Assembly (NCBI GenBank): GCA_025201345.1
Contig: JAIXMG010000008.1
Coordinates: forward strand, 248,001-312,000
Reading direction: 5' to 3'
Origin: Thamnidium elegans
Lineage: Eukaryota > Mucoromycota > Mucoromycetes > Mucorales > Mucoraceae
DNA: 64,000 nt
Part shown: positions 1 to 12,700 of the stretch, piece after piece
How positions within the stretch are numbered: position 1 is the first letter of the stretch
Layout of the letters: each line of letters starts with the position of its first letter
Program-made: the position numbers and the translations under genes
The notes under the pieces: generated by a model
Seen by the model: the letters and a program-made list of their open reading frames with translations, nothing else
Told to the model about the DNA's origin: nothing
Databases searched by the model: none

Positions 1-70
1 AGTATTACAATTGTAAAGTAGATCTACTTGACTATGTGATCAAATCCATACTTTCTGGTTTCTAATTTAG

Positions 71-271
71 CTATGGCTGAAAAGTATCAGCGAGATATCA
101 GCAAATTTGTTACTTGTAATACATCGGAACATCCATCTTCAAAGGAAAATTGTTCAATATTACGTTTATTATCGATCTTTCGAGGCTTTGATTCTGATGG
201 GTGTTGCCGTGACAAGTGATTCTGAAAACTTGCAAATCCGCGAAGACGAGAAGAGCAGAAAGGACAAATAA
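71..271 (+). CDS. 3'-terminal exon of an unidentified gene entering from the left (partial)
   Basis: After an acceptor-like sequence ending at base 70 (pyrimidine-rich, then TTTAG), a frame of 66 codons runs open to TAA at 269-271. It begins with residues LWLKSISEIS and ends in a charged tail containing REDEKSRKDK. It has no start codon of its own, so it would be the last exon of a gene lying mostly to the left. A competing frame from an ATG near 74 is also open for about 48 codons. I do not recognise the protein. The long frame, the acceptor and the hydrophilic end favour a real exon, but the call is weak. Confidence 0.3.
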   Translation, partial: LWLKSISEISANLLLVIHRNIHLQRKIVQYYVYYRSFEALILMGVAVTSDSENLQIREDEKSRKDK

Positions 272-1054
272 AAATTCCAGCTTTATTCGCTTCTACGGTA
301 ATAGTAGCTATTATTTTATCTACGTTAGTTTAACTCCAAACGAACTTTTTTTTTTTTCATAGATCAAATTTTTTTGTATGCATGATGGATTAAAGTTATA
401 TCTTTTCAGGGTATAGAGTTTTTAGCGTGTAGTAATAAATAAATATCTTTTAAATATTAATACCTTTCGTAACCGACTTGTTCATATATAATCTTTTCGT
501 TATATTTATTTTACTTATGAGCGGTTTTAGCACTTATATATTTAAGCCATTATAGTTAGTTTGTCCTGTCCTGTCCTACACGTCTGAAATATATCACAAT
601 ATCTCTATTCGAGTTGCGAATAATTTTATAGTCGTAGATTTAGGAAGTGTTTTGTTATAAATATCAATATACTTCAGTCCTTGGACAGAAGTAAAAATAA
701 AACATCTCAATAAAATTATAGCATTCTCTTTAAAATTATTTATTATTTTTAAGTCGTTGTGCTAATGTTGCATGATGGTGTGATACTATTCAAGTTCCTT
801 GTGAGTTGGGTATCCTCAAGCCTTGGCACTATAAGAATACCACTAAAAAACAAGATTTTAAAACATTAAAACAAAAATATATGTACACAATCTATTTAAC
901 ATTTTATTGATAGTTTTAATTTTGTATTTGCTTCGATTGCGGGGTAAGTTAAAATATGCTGGTTATTATTCTATGTTGTTTCGTTTGTTTTTTGACGTGG
1001 TTTTCTGGCTAGAAGATAAAGAAATGTGTATTTACAATAGCAAGTTATTATATG

Positions 1055-1091
<37 letters not shown>

Positions 1092-1100
1092 TGATTTTAT
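272..1100. other. Intergenic region, no gene seen
   Basis: AT-rich sequence between the left-edge exon and the 3' end of ROK1. It ends in a run of about 30 T at roughly 1059-1090, just downstream of the ROK1 stop codon. An open frame at 907-1104 reads through this T-run as poly-Phe and is not credible as a gene. Confidence 0.6.
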
Positions 1101-3057
1101 TTAAGCTTCTTTTTTATCTCCTTCGTCCTTCTTTGCCTTCTTTTCTTTTTTTTCCTTCTTTTCCTTTTCTGCAGCGACTCTCTTACGCTTCTTGGATGCT
1201 TCAATCATATCCCTAATGATAACAAATATAAGTTCAGTTATACGACTTACTCTAGCAACGATATAAATACTTACTGCTTCTTCTTTTGACTAAATCTATC
1301 AAACTTGGATGTACTATCAATATGATCACGGGCAATACCTTGACGCATCTTCTGCTTTTGGTTATGATTCAAGTTCTTAATGTTCAACATCCATTCAGGT
1401 ACGTTACAACCAGACTCCTTCATAACATTAACAACACCCTTCATATATTGTAAATCTTCTTGAGTGTAATAAGTAACAGCCTCACCTTGGCGACCAGCAC
1501 GACCAGTACGACCAATTCTATGAATATAACTTGCAACAGTTTGAGGGAAATCGTAATTAATAACCAAGTTAACACCCTTAAAATCTAAACCACGAGCCAT
1601 TAGCTCTGTTGCAATCAAAACCCAGATTTTACCAACACGGAATTGATCAATAATGTTATCACGCTGAGCTTTAGTTCTATCCGAATGAATAACCTCTACA
1701 TTAATACCATCGAAAACCAATTCATGGAAAAGTTCCTTGGCACGTTCAATAGATTGGACAAAGATCAAAACGGGTGGTTTAATACCCTTTTGAACCAATT
1801 GACGTAACGCGATCATCTTTCCTGCTTCTGTACCAGTAAATAATAATTCTTGTTTAATTGTATCTGTAGCAGCATTCCTATATAATAAAAAATTTCATAT
1901 AATCAGCACTTGATCCCCTTCCTTTCAACTCAATAGTCAAACTTACTTTGAACCGATAACAATACGAATAGGATCATGCATAACAGTCTTTGCAAGCTCT
2001 TCAACATGAGATGAGAATGTAGCACTGAATAATGATTTTTGAATTTTGCTTCCAGAACAAGCAGCGAAAATTTCATCAGTTTGCTCTAAAAATCCTTGAT
2101 CTAACAACTTATCGGCTTCATCAAGAACGAGATGTCTAACAGCGGATAAATCGACCTCTTTCTCTTTGATAGCGTAAACCAATCTTAAAGGTGTGGTAAT
2201 CAAAATATCTAATAGACTCTATTAGCCTCCATATCTTTAACCTTCCCTCTTTTTTTTTACTTACCAAACTTTTGTCTAGATTCGGGAGTTTGAAATTTAT
2301 CAGCAGCAGTTGCCTTTGTCAATACGTTAACACGAAGTTTAGTTCCTTCACTTAAATGCTTAACTTCACGAGCAATTTGTTGAACCAATTCTCTGGTGGG
2401 AGCAATAATCAAGGCACGATAACTAGTCTTTTTCTCAGGCTTTTCCAAATCTTGTAAAATAGGAAGCAAAAATGCCATGGTTTTACCTGAACCAGTAGGA
2501 GCACAAGACATAACATCACGTCCTTTTAACATGATAGGAATAGATTGCATTTGAACAGGTGTAGGTGTCTTGTATTTAACAGTCATCAAATTCTTGTAAA
2601 GCATAGGGTTTAAGTTGTATGCAGGTGATGCTAAATCTTCGAATGTTCTGAAAGGGTTGGGCACATCGGTACCGTAGACCTTAATTTTGTGTTGCTTTCT
2701 AAATGCTTTAGCTTCTTCGACAGTATTGAAAATTGTAGTTTTGGTGATGTTCTTCTTTGATTTTTTTGTCTCGATTTCCTCCTCGTCAGAGTCAGAATCG
2801 GATTCAGTGTCTTGATTGTCTTGATTGTCTTTCTCTTCCTTATTTTTCTTGTTTTGATTAACAACTGTATGTGTATTTTTGAAGAAATCGATTTCGTCAA
2901 GCAACTGAGAACGAACATTAGGATCGACAACTGCAGCATTCTTCTTTTGAGACTGTTTTTGATTAGCTTCCTTCTCTCCCTCAAAGAGAGTAATGTCTCC
3001 CTTGAAACGGTTCTTGTCGAAACGTGCTCCGCCGCCTAATAAATGAAAAAGATCCAT
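1101..3057 (-). CDS. ROK1: ROK1/DDX52 DEAD-box RNA helicase (ribosome biogenesis)
   Basis: Four exons on the minus strand (3057-2265, 2208-1947, 1877-1275, 1212-1101) give a 589-residue protein. All introns are GT-AG, about 56-70 nt, and frame is kept. The helicase motifs appear in order: Q motif (TPTPVQMQSIP), Walker A (APTGSGKT), motif Ia (APTRELV), DEAD in LDEADKLLD, SAT in LFSATF, ARGLDF, and motif VI HRIGRTGR. The N-terminus (FHLLGGGARFDK) and the KFDILITTPLRLV block spanning the first junction match the Rok1/DDX52 subfamily rather than other DEAD-box proteins. The C-terminus is a lysine-rich tail. In yeast, Rok1 is an ATP-dependent helicase acting in the nucleolus on the 18S rRNA precursor and small-subunit assembly. 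The ATG at 3057 starts the conserved N-terminus. Confidence 0.95.
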
Positions 3058-3884
3058 TGCTTATAAAATAATAAAGTGCGTTTTGTAACTCTTTAAGAAA
3101 AAAAAATTGCTTATAATTCATTCAAACCCACCATTTGGCAAAGCCACACTTCAAAATCACTTTTCAAAAAAGCGAAAAAGCGTCACATTTGATCTATTAA
3201 CGAAACTACAATGCATGTAGTAACATGTATATGCATTTATATCGTCTAAATGAGCAAGTAAGGTCTTCCGAAAAAAAATTATATGTACGATATACAGTCT
3301 TTTGTTTTGAGAAATTTTTGACACACACTCTAAAATTAATTGCAGTATAATACATCGGTAAACAATCTTCTATTTTATCATTCTTTTATCCTCTATTATA
3401 ATTTATTTTTTTAAGAAGTCTTATTTATTATTTTGCTTTTTTTTTGTGCTTTGTTTTTTATACTCTTTCAAACCTATATAATTCTTCTTAGAGCAATTGT
3501 CGCACAGAAAGGTACGTATAAATAGAGCATGAATCAATATTTTCCCCCCTTTTTTTTTTTAAAAAAAAACTAAAGCCATTTTTCAGAACATTATTCTTAG
3601 AGATAGATAAAGAGGTACTCTTCAATTACTATTATGTCTTCACTATTACCCATTAACCTTATTTATATATGCTTTGCTTAGAACGAGAACGACTACTTAC
3701 AAAGCTTAGAAAATAGAACTTTTTAAGAAGCGGCATTTAATAACAAAAAGACAGCAGTAACTTTTAATTCAGCTGCATTCTCTTTCCCCGGTCCTCTTCC
3801 CATCTCTGCAGAGAAGTCTACTGAGCAAATAAATAAGAGGATAGAAATAAATAGGTAAGCATATCTCATAAATATTATTTTGCA
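3058..3884. other. Intergenic region upstream of ROK1
   Basis: No gene seen. It holds the ROK1 5' side and several homopolymer tracts, including a run of T followed directly by a run of A near 3550-3569, a pattern repeated elsewhere in the window. Confidence 0.55.
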
Positions 3885-4640
3885 ATGCAAATTAAAATTT
3901 TGACATTTTTATACTGTATTATTTCAAGTTGGATGGTGATGAATACCCCCATTTCTTCTATTGAATTCGCATCTTATTCTGGCCCTAAAAAAACCAAGAC
4001 TGATAGAACTAAACTATTAGTAAAATCAAAGATAATATATGATCAGGCTATAAATTTGAATTTGAATGAAAAAAGGCAGCTCTTTTAAAACAGTCAATGC
4101 TCAAGCCATAAGTAAAATTTGATTTTATTTCATGACTAAATACATAACGTGTCCATTCTTTCTGGTTTAGAAGCGCATATAGTATCGGTAAATAATACAA
4201 ATAATCAGTTGTATATTGCCAAATCTATTGATTTGTCTATGCTGCCTTTGACCACACGACAGTTAAAAAAGACCAGTAAATCAGTTATTCGACATTTATT
4301 TGATCTCAAAGTTAAAAAGGAAAAAATGAAAAGGATAAAACCTAATACCTATATATTTTGAATTTTAGCATTATGTTTTAAATATCAGAGATGTCGTCGA
4401 AGAGACACTCTTAATGACAAGAAAAAAATAAAAAAAATCATGAAGAGAAATATTCAAGAAGATATTGACCTTGATGAAGCACCACCTTCCCTCAAAGCAA
4501 AACTGACTCTGGCTTGGAGATATAAAACTGGAGATCGATTACGATACTTCTTCTTCGTTCAAGGAAAATTGATGAAACCTACTGGCATCACTAATATTAT
4601 AAATGTTAATTATACAGCACTTGATCGATATATTCCCTAA
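3885..4640 (+). pseudogene. Decayed unknown gene, three out-of-phase coding blocks
   Basis: Three coding-like blocks lie in one orientation. The first, 3885-4088, contains KTKTDRTKLLVKSKIIYDQA. The second, about 4149-4361, contains LPLTTRQLKKTSKS and lies near a plausible intron at 4111-4170 (GTAAAA donor, CTAAAT branch point, GGTTTAG acceptor). The third, 4440-4640, contains RYKTGDRLRYFFFVQGKLMKPTGI and ends at a natural stop. The frame shifts near 4075-4088, so the blocks do not join into one reading frame. I do not recognise the family. The first block loosely resembles transposase-linked repeat genes of Mucorales, which is only an impression. Best described as a broken, possibly repetitive gene. 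Confidence 0.4.
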
Positions 4641-6754
4641 ATGCTTAAATAAAGAACTTTTATTATAATTTTAATGTTTGGTTTAATTTTTTTAGGTAAT
4701 TTAACCTCACACAAATGTCCAAAAAAAAGGGGGGGGGGAGGGTGTTTTCAAACATCCAATAAATTAATAATGGAAGCACAGTAACTACTCTCTCATTTAA
4801 TAGGCAAGGCATGGGAGCTGTGTTACGGAGTTAAAGAAGTTAAGTAACTACCTTTGCGAATATATGCAATGATTACACGCCTAGGCATTAATGTTATAAA
4901 TGACAAGTACACATAATAAAAAACACATTTAGATAAGAAATATATATATATTAAAGCTTTAACATTTGAATATATTTTAGTTAGCTCATTTTAGTTAAAT
5001 AATAGACCTTCATCAATAAAGGTCTACACATGTTGTTTCTACTTTACTTATATTCCCGCGTTACTAAGTATAATGATTACTTACATGTAAACGTTGTATA
5101 AAAGGAATAACTTGATTTTCGAGCGACTATTCGAGCCTATTTTTTTAAAGAAAGAGATTACATATATAAAATATTCATTGTCCAAATGGTGCATAAAATT
5201 ATTAGGTTTATACCGCCGTTACATGCACATGTACAATGCTTTTTATAATTATTTTTTATTCTTCTTAATCAACCACATGTTACAAATACTGCATTATTAT
5301 ACTTCTAGATAGATAAAAAACTTATATCCAAGGGTATCCAAAATACTTTTTTTTTTCAATACCAAATATTTCTTAAAAAGACGTAGTAAATATTTTTCAA
5401 TTTAGTTCTCGCTTAGTCTCACCTATCATTGGTACCCATAATATTAAAAATACGACTTTGTTATTGTTCGGTAAACTTAATTTAAGAAACCTATTATTCT
5501 GTTCGATCAAAAAGAAAAAGAAAAAGTACTATCTTTCCCGAGGTAAAGTCGTCTCTAATATTCTTTGTACTACTTTCACACATCATTAAAGGCAGCGACC
5601 TACATTTTCTAAAAGTTACGGCACAGCGTATACATAAAAATACAAAATCGTCTTAAAAGTGTTTAGGTACGACAAAATTAAACCGATTAGGGTTGAATTA
5701 GTGGAGTACTCTTACAGTTCAATTGAAAAGGCAGTTTTTTCTTCCAATATTAAATTAGGAAATATCAGAAATAACTTATAATCGTCTATATGACATAGTT
5801 GTGCTACTTTCTTGGCCATCTGGCAGGTTACGTAAGCTGTTTAGTTCAATCAAAACGACAGAATGTATGTAGTGTTACCTTTATATACTTTCTCGTATTC
5901 CCTTATTATTACTTAGTATTTTATTATAGATTTTAGGCAAATGGTGGTTTAGAAAAAAAAAATCCTATATCGTACAAGTAATTTTGAAAGGGGTTTGCTC
6001 ATTAGATTCTACATACTCAAATTTTACAAACCTGTTTCATTTGCATTATTGTTTCGTTACCAGATTAAGCATGACGCCCGTTCGCTTTTCAAAGTGTATT
6101 AAAAATAAATAATGGGTATTGTTTATCATTCCGCGGAAGGAATGCTAACTAAATAAAAAAGAAAACTAGATGTTTATAGTGTAGATTAACAATATTGACT
6201 TTCAACGTTAATTCTTTGTACTCGAGCAAATAGACCATACTATTTTATTGGCTAAAAGTATATTTTATTATTTAAAAAAAAATTGAGATAAATGTGCACG
6301 ACAAACAATAACTAGAAATACGAAATATTAAATAAACTAGTTGGGCTTTAGATTATTAAACTCTGTTTTATCTCGAAAGATGTTAATTATTTACTACATC
6401 TTGGTAAATTCTTGAGTATCACGTCCACTTATTATTTTTTTTTTCGCTAAATTGATCCAAGTATTTCCCAGAAAATATGTATGCTAAGGTTTCCTTCCCG
6501 TCAGACTTTCCCGCAACTAGCATTGATTACTTAAGCTTTGGACACGCAACTTAAGCTTCTTTCCCACCATTCCCTTCCTCCCCGTACAAATTTAGCTTAC
6601 GTAAATGGCTGACAAGTGGTTGATCTGTGGCCCGAACTAAAAAGGAGGGAAGACGATTTGATATGCATATATAAAGCGCCTTTTTCTTTTTTTCTAAAAA
6701 TATAACCAAAATCATCATCTTACAGTTTGATAAGACTTTTTTTTAAAAAAAAAA
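4641..6754. other. Intergenic region, about 2.1 kb, upstream of the alpha-galactosidase
   Basis: No convincing gene. Short frames such as 5094-5312 lack coding character. A G-run lies near 4729-4737 and a small hairpin at 5003-5026. The last part is the alpha-galactosidase promoter. Its start codon is preceded directly by a run of T then a run of A (about 6738-6754). Confidence 0.6.
5003..5026. repeat. Short perfect inverted repeat (hairpin)
   Basis: TAGACCTT (5003-5010) and AAGGTCTA (5019-5026) are perfect inverted copies with an 8-nt loop. It lies in intergenic DNA about 370 bp after the decayed gene. It may be a transcript-end structure or simply a chance hairpin. Confidence 0.5.
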
Positions 6755-9001
6755 ATGATCTTTAAACATATTGTATTTGCAGTCCTTGTTTATGGCTGTA
6801 CGGCTTTAAGTGTACTCAAACCTGGTATCACATCTCACAAACACGAAAAACTTTGGTTCCTTACAACCGAACACACTTCTTATGTTATTGGTGTTGTCCC
6901 TAAGACTGGTGAAGTATTGAATCTCCATTGGGGGCCTAGATTGGTTTCAATGACTGATATTGAATTACCCGTTCGCCTTCCTATGGAACGTGGTTCTCAA
7001 GAGCCTGCTATTACCTCTGCTCATGAAGAGTTTCCTGTATTTGGTGGTTTAAGGTATGGCCCTGATGTCATGCGCACTACATTCGAAAACGGTACTCGTG
7101 AATTGGAACTGATCTTTGAAAGTGGTCGCGTCAAGAAGAATGAGTTGACTATTATAATGCAGGATAAGGCTCATAAGGGTTTTAAGATTGAATTGTCTTA
7201 TACTTTGGATATTGAAAATGATATTATTCTCAGAAAGGGTCTTGTCAAAGCTACTACCGACGAAACTTATCAAATTTCCAAGGCTCAAACTGCTGCTTGG
7301 CATATCTCCCCTCAAGCCGGTAATGTTAAAAGAGAGTTGATCTCTTTAGCTGGTGCATGGGCTGCTGAAACTCAAGTTCAAAGACACTCTCTTTTCCCAG
7401 GTACTTCTCATGTCTTACAGTCTGTTCGTGGTATTCCTTCCGCTTCTGCTTATCCTTACTTTGCTGTTATCGACACTACTAGCGATGGTGAACATGCTGA
7501 TAATGATGTTTACTTTGGTACTATCGAATGGAGCGGTAATTGGAAGATTGAGGTAAACACCAATATCGAAGGTAAGGTTACTGTCACTGGTGGTATGCAT
7601 GATCGTGATTTCGGTTTTGATTTGAAAAAGGGGCATGAATTGGAATTACCTAGTTTTGTGGCTGGTTACACAAATCAAGGTTTAGGCGGTGCTAGAAAGT
7701 CCTTGAACAATCATATTCGTGATAACAAGGATTCTGAATTAGTTGCTAATCCTAAAGGTGTGCAGCCTGTCTTATATAACGGTTGGGAAGCGTATGAAAT
7801 GTCTGTTAACATTACTAACCAAATGACTATGGCTAAGATGGCTTCTGATTTCGGTGCTGATATGTTTGTCTTGGATGATGGTTGGTTCATCGGTCGTCAC
7901 GCTGATAATGCTGGTCTTGGTGATTGGTTTATCGATGAAGAAAAGTTCCCTCAAGGTTTAAAACCCTTGGCTGATTATGTTCACAGTTTGAATATGAAAT
8001 TCGGTTTATGGTTTGAGCCTGAAATGGTCAATCCTAACTCCAACTTGTACCGCGAACATCCTGATTGGGTTTATCATTACGATGAACGTACTCGTCACGA
8101 AACTAGGAATCAACTCGTCTTGGATATCACTCGCCCTGAGGTAAAGGAATATATTATGGGTCGTGTCTTAAATGTTACTAGTGAAGTTGGTGTTGATTTC
8201 ATCAAGTGGGATATGAATCGTCCTATGTCTGAAGCTGGTTCTGCTGTTGGTAAAGAGGTCTGGATTGAACATGTCAAGGCATTCCATGAAATGGTTGCAA
8301 TGGTTAAGAAAGCGGGTATTACTTTTGAAACCTGTTCTAGTGGTGGTGGAAGGGCTGATATGTCTATTTTGAAGAAGGTTGAATCTAGCTGGCCTAGTGA
8401 TAATACTAAACCTGATGCACGTTTGATGATCCAATACGGTAGTTCTCTTGTTATTCCTCCTGATATGCTGAGTGGTTGGGTCACTGATTCTCCTGGCAAC
8501 GACCCCAAGACTATCTTCCCTCATTCATATCGATTCCACGTTTCCTTCATGGGTGCTCTCGGTATTGGATCTAATTTGAACCATCTTAGTAAGGAGGATC
8601 TTAAGGAATATAAGGGATGGGTCAAGATTTACAAGAGCATTCGACATATTATGCAAAAGGGTGACTTAAGCTGGTTAGTTGCTCCTCCTCATGCCAATAA
8701 GGAAACTACAGCTCGTGAAACTTATACTGCTGTTACTCAAACTGTTACCAAGAAGAAGGATGAATCTGTCGTTTTGGCTTTCAGACAATATAGTGCTTTC
8801 TGGTTCCCTTTGCCCCCTATCAAGTTGCGCGATTTGATTTTCGATGCTGAGTACAAGATCACTATCTGGAGTGCCAGCCCCGACAAGCCCGTCTTCAAGG
8901 GAACCATGACTGGTGGTGCTCTTATGACTAAGGGATTAAAGATGCCTTATTTGGATTCACAAGCTTATAGTAGTGCTGTTGTTCACTTGAAACAAATTTA
9001 A
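6755..9001 (+). CDS. Secreted alpha-galactosidase, GH36 (melibiase)
   Basis: Intronless frame of 748 residues. The first ~18 residues form a hydrophobic signal peptide (MIFKHIVFAVLVYGCTAL), so the enzyme is probably secreted. The GH36 fold is recognised from the TIM-barrel blocks VLDDGWF, GLWFEPEMVNPNS and KWDMNR. The nucleophile is Asp486 in KWDMNR and the acid/base is Asp549 in the SDN block, both at the spacing seen in GH36 enzymes of about 730-750 residues such as bacterial AgaA and fungal AglC. It should hydrolyse terminal alpha-1,6-linked galactose from melibiose, raffinose and galactomannan. Length and motifs look complete. There is a Mucorales-type AATAAA-rich 3' end near 9033. No galactose-utilisation genes lie next to it. 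Confidence 0.95.
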   Translation: MIFKHIVFAVLVYGCTALSVLKPGITSHKHEKLWFLTTEHTSYVIGVVPKTGEVLNLHWGPRLVSMTDIELPVRLPMERGSQEPAITSAHEEFPVFGGLRYGPDVMRTTFENGTRELELIFESGRVKKNELTIIMQDKAHKGFKIELSYTLDIENDIILRKGLVKATTDETYQISKAQTAAWHISPQAGNVKRELISLAGAWAAETQVQRHSLFPGTSHVLQSVRGIPSASAYPYFAVIDTTSDGEHADNDVYFGTIEWSGNWKIEVNTNIEGKVTVTGGMHDRDFGFDLKKGHELELPSFVAGYTNQGLGGARKSLNNHIRDNKDSELVANPKGVQPVLYNGWEAYEMSVNITNQMTMAKMASDFGADMFVLDDGWFIGRHADNAGLGDWFIDEEKFPQGLKPLADYVHSLNMKFGLWFEPEMVNPNSNLYREHPDWVYHYDERTRHETRNQLVLDITRPEVKEYIMGRVLNVTSEVGVDFIKWDMNRPMSEAGSAVGKEVWIEHVKAFHEMVAMVKKAGITFETCSSGGGRADMSILKKVESSWPSDNTKPDARLMIQYGSSLVIPPDMLSGWVTDSPGNDPKTIFPHSYRFHVSFMGALGIGSNLNHLSKEDLKEYKGWVKIYKSIRHIMQKGDLSWLVAPPHANKETTARETYTAVTQTVTKKKDESVVLAFRQYSAFWFPLPPIKLRDLIFDAEYKITIWSASPDKPVFKGTMTGGALMTKGLKMPYLDSQAYSSAVVHLKQI

Positions 9002-9795
9002 ATAATCATATTATACTATATTATACATCTATAAATAAATAAAAACGTTCAGTCGTTTCCATATCTTATTAAAAAAAAAAAAACTAGTTTTTATTCATGT
9101 CTTTATTTGTTAATTTTTAATAACCTTCGTATAAACCAGTTATTTTGTAAACTTTAAGTTAGAAAAAAATTAGATTAAAGTAAAATAGAAATAAAAAAAC
9201 TAGTTAAGCAAGAAAAGTTGGATACTTGAGCTCCATTTTCAGTAGTGTTACGATTTGACTTAAAATTATTAATGGCGTTATTATCATTGACCAAACGTAC
9301 CTTTAAATAATGTTAAAACAAAGAAAAACTAGATCGATATACGTAGTCGAGTGGAGTACATTTGTGCATCTTTAACAACAACTACTCTTATATACGGTGG
9401 TTGCTTTGAGCCGCATCACTTTGTATGAACATAAAGAAAGAGGAACGTTAAAAAAAAGAAGAATAATAAATGTAAGATATCAGATTCTTTAAAAGATTCG
9501 CATGAAAAAAATCTTACTGGTATACATTGTAAAGGAAAAGAGATTTATTCTAAAATAAAATATAATATTGTGTCTATTTGCTCATGCGATCTAGTTAATT
9601 AATCATTTTCATATACATGTCTACTACTTGCTTGTGGATATTTATTGAAAAAGCTGTATGTATCGGTATCTAATCACGAAACTCAAGAAGATCATTTATC
9701 CTCAGCTTCAAGTCCCTATTCAGATAACTGTCTATACCGCAACTTTCCATTCTCGAATATCTTTTCATTCTTTAGTTTATTATAAAAGTTTTTTT
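9002..9795. other. Intergenic region between convergent genes
   Basis: Region between the 3' ends of the alpha-galactosidase (+) and the chitin synthase-like gene (-). AT-rich, with poly-A tracts and candidate AATAAA signals near 9033-9045. No gene seen. Confidence 0.65.
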
Positions 9796-12700
9796 TTAAT
9801 TTAAAAATTCCAAAGTAATTATTTCTATACAGTTTGTAATATAATCATCTTGTTCGTCTATCCTAAAATTTCGAAAATGTTGAGCTAAATGAGACTTGAC
9901 TTGCGCACGTGTTGTCGTCTCTAAATCAGCTCTTGACAAATAGCTTCGAATTTCTGCTTTAATCGCATTCTTGACTTCTGATAGGCTCATGTCGTTTGTA
10001 ATTATATTGGCTTTAGATGGCTGCGTACGTAGACTAATAGCATGATTTTGCTCGTAGTGTCGCGAGAGTGAGTTTGAGGAAGGTATAGCAAGACGTTGAT
10101 GAGGTCGTAAATTGACTGCACTACTAAAATTATGCAATGCCATACTTCTTCCTTCTTCTACACCAGGTGTACGAGGTTTATATTCATGATTCATTAACCG
10201 TTGATGTCGCGGTGACTCTTCTTCTTCAATATCGTACGCAATTACTGAGAATGTGTTGGATTTAATGGATAGTGTAGTAGAAGCACGATCAAACTGTACA
10301 TCTTCTTTTTGCTCTTCAATAGGAGACACTTCGGACATCATCATAAGATCGCCATCAGGAATCTTTGCAAATCCGCTACTATTTAGACTACTAGGTAAAG
10401 TATCTGTAGGGGCTGTCTTAGTATCCTGTTGTAGACTGTTCCGTGAAAGATATGTAAAGTAAGATGATTGTGAGTGACTTTGTCTATGTCTCATATTAAC
10501 TTCAATGTCATCCCTTGTTTGATACTCATCATCAAATGGATTATCAATGTCAGCAAACGGGCTAGTTGGGGAATCTTGTTTGTCGTTAGGGTATCTATGT
10601 CGCCATGTCGCGTTACCATATAACTCAACACTTGGCGGCCTATAGTTTGGTATGATGCGAGTTGAATGTAATCCTTCTCTTACTTGAGCCAAAGGTGGGG
10701 ATATAAGCACAGGTTCATTGGAAGGTGGTAGAACATCGGTATCTACAAAACCAGTAAATCCAGTAAAGTTTGAATCTAATGCGGCTTCTGCAGCTTGATG
10801 TAGTCTCCTCGCTTCAATCACTTCGAATTCACCTAGTCGCATTCGAGGTACTACACTTTCATCGTTTTCTATCTTTTCCAGCCCTTCTGTTTTCTGACTA
10901 TTATCGATAATACCGTGTAATCTTGAGTTGCCTTTATAGTCCTTTTTAATAGACCAAACATCATACCAACGGTTGGCATCATCACTTTTCCAAACAGATA
11001 AAATAGGAAAGTATATTGCAAATAAAGGTAAAGACATGAAACAGTACAATACGAACCAAAGGATGTACCTAAACTGACGTCTCAACAAAAAAAACAGGAT
11101 GTGTAAAACTACCAAGCCTGTAAACGAATAGGCAATAATAATATAGGCAATAGCACGCTGTTTTACAGATCTACCAAAGATACTATATAAGTATATAATA
11201 ATCGGCATAGAGAATATCATATCTAGAATTTCTGTTGTGGATAGGACCCAGTAAGTAATACCGAGTTGCCAAGACACGCGCTGCATCTCTAGCTGGTTAT
11301 GAAACGCGGCACGCAGGTTTCTGATTTGAAGTCCTTGAAGTGCAAAAAAGCTGGTAGGTAGTGTAGCATACCCTACAGCATCAGGTTCAAAACCTAGTCG
11401 GTGACCGGGGTGAGATCTGAGTAGTACAATAGGCATGATCTTTTCTTCACCTAGTAGCAAGACATTTTGCATATGCATCGTGGTTGCTTCTGGCGTAGCA
11501 ATACCTCGTAACACAGTAGGATGAACACAACATGCCCTAATATCCACACGAGCAGATAAGGATAAACGAGAATCAGGTCGATCACGTTGGTACGATGTCG
11601 TTGTGGAAGTGATGGTAGTGTCACTCGAGTTACTACGTCTTATCGAAGGATCTTTAAACGGATTACTAATAATGATCTCATCACTTAACTTTGGCCACTT
11701 GGTCCGATGATGAAACGATTGTTGTGAAGAAGGATGTTGCTGTAATAATTTCCATTTTTTCACAAACTTATCATTTTGTTCTCGATGAGGTATATTTTCA
11801 GTCCAAATCTTATACATGACTAAACCACCTTGAATTGTCATAACGCTATTAAGACAAGCTTCATAGGCTAAACAAGAATAAAATGCCATATATACAGGAA
11901 ATATCTGTAGCATAGTTGTCAAGTTCTCTTCTGGATTAGCGGGTCGTACATGTCCACTCACGGCCAACATCTTTCGGTCCCCTTCTAAACGTGATACTAG
12001 CTTTTGTACAACGTCACTCTGTACTTGGATATCAGCATCTGTGACCAAAATATATTTAAAATACCTAGGATCGATACCTAGTACGTTATAACATTGATTG
12101 AATATTTCATAATCCAGCGGTGTGATACGATTATTTGCTAAATTCATACATCTCTCCAAGAAACCAAAGACCAGTACAAGTGAATCGCGTTTACCTCGGT
12201 TACCAACCGGAGCTTGATTTTGAATAGTACACTGTTCCGTTGGTTGACCTACTTTGACAATGACCAAGTAAGGTACTCGGTTACGACCGGTCTCATAATA
12301 CCCAGAATAAACTCGCGCATAGTTGGTACGCTTACAACCTTGACCCAATGAGACGTATGGCTGAGGTAATGGCTCTTCGGTACAACTATAACCGAGGTAT
12401 TCCAGTAACAGTGTATGTGTTTCCTTTTGTTCTAAAGAACTTGTAGTAATACCATCACACACAAATAACAGTAATTTCTTGTCATCTTCATACGTTGATC
12501 TTGAGAGAGTATCGAGAGTTTGTTTTAAGATATCAGAAGATTCAGCAAAACAAGGTACCATTAATATAGTGTGCGGCCATACACGTGTGGAAGAAGAGCA
12601 GTACAAGGCAGATAATTCAGGCGCAGAAGAAAATAATAAGCGCTGGACAAAAGAAACACGAGATAGGTAAGCTAAATTCATTTTTATAAGAAAGTAAATC

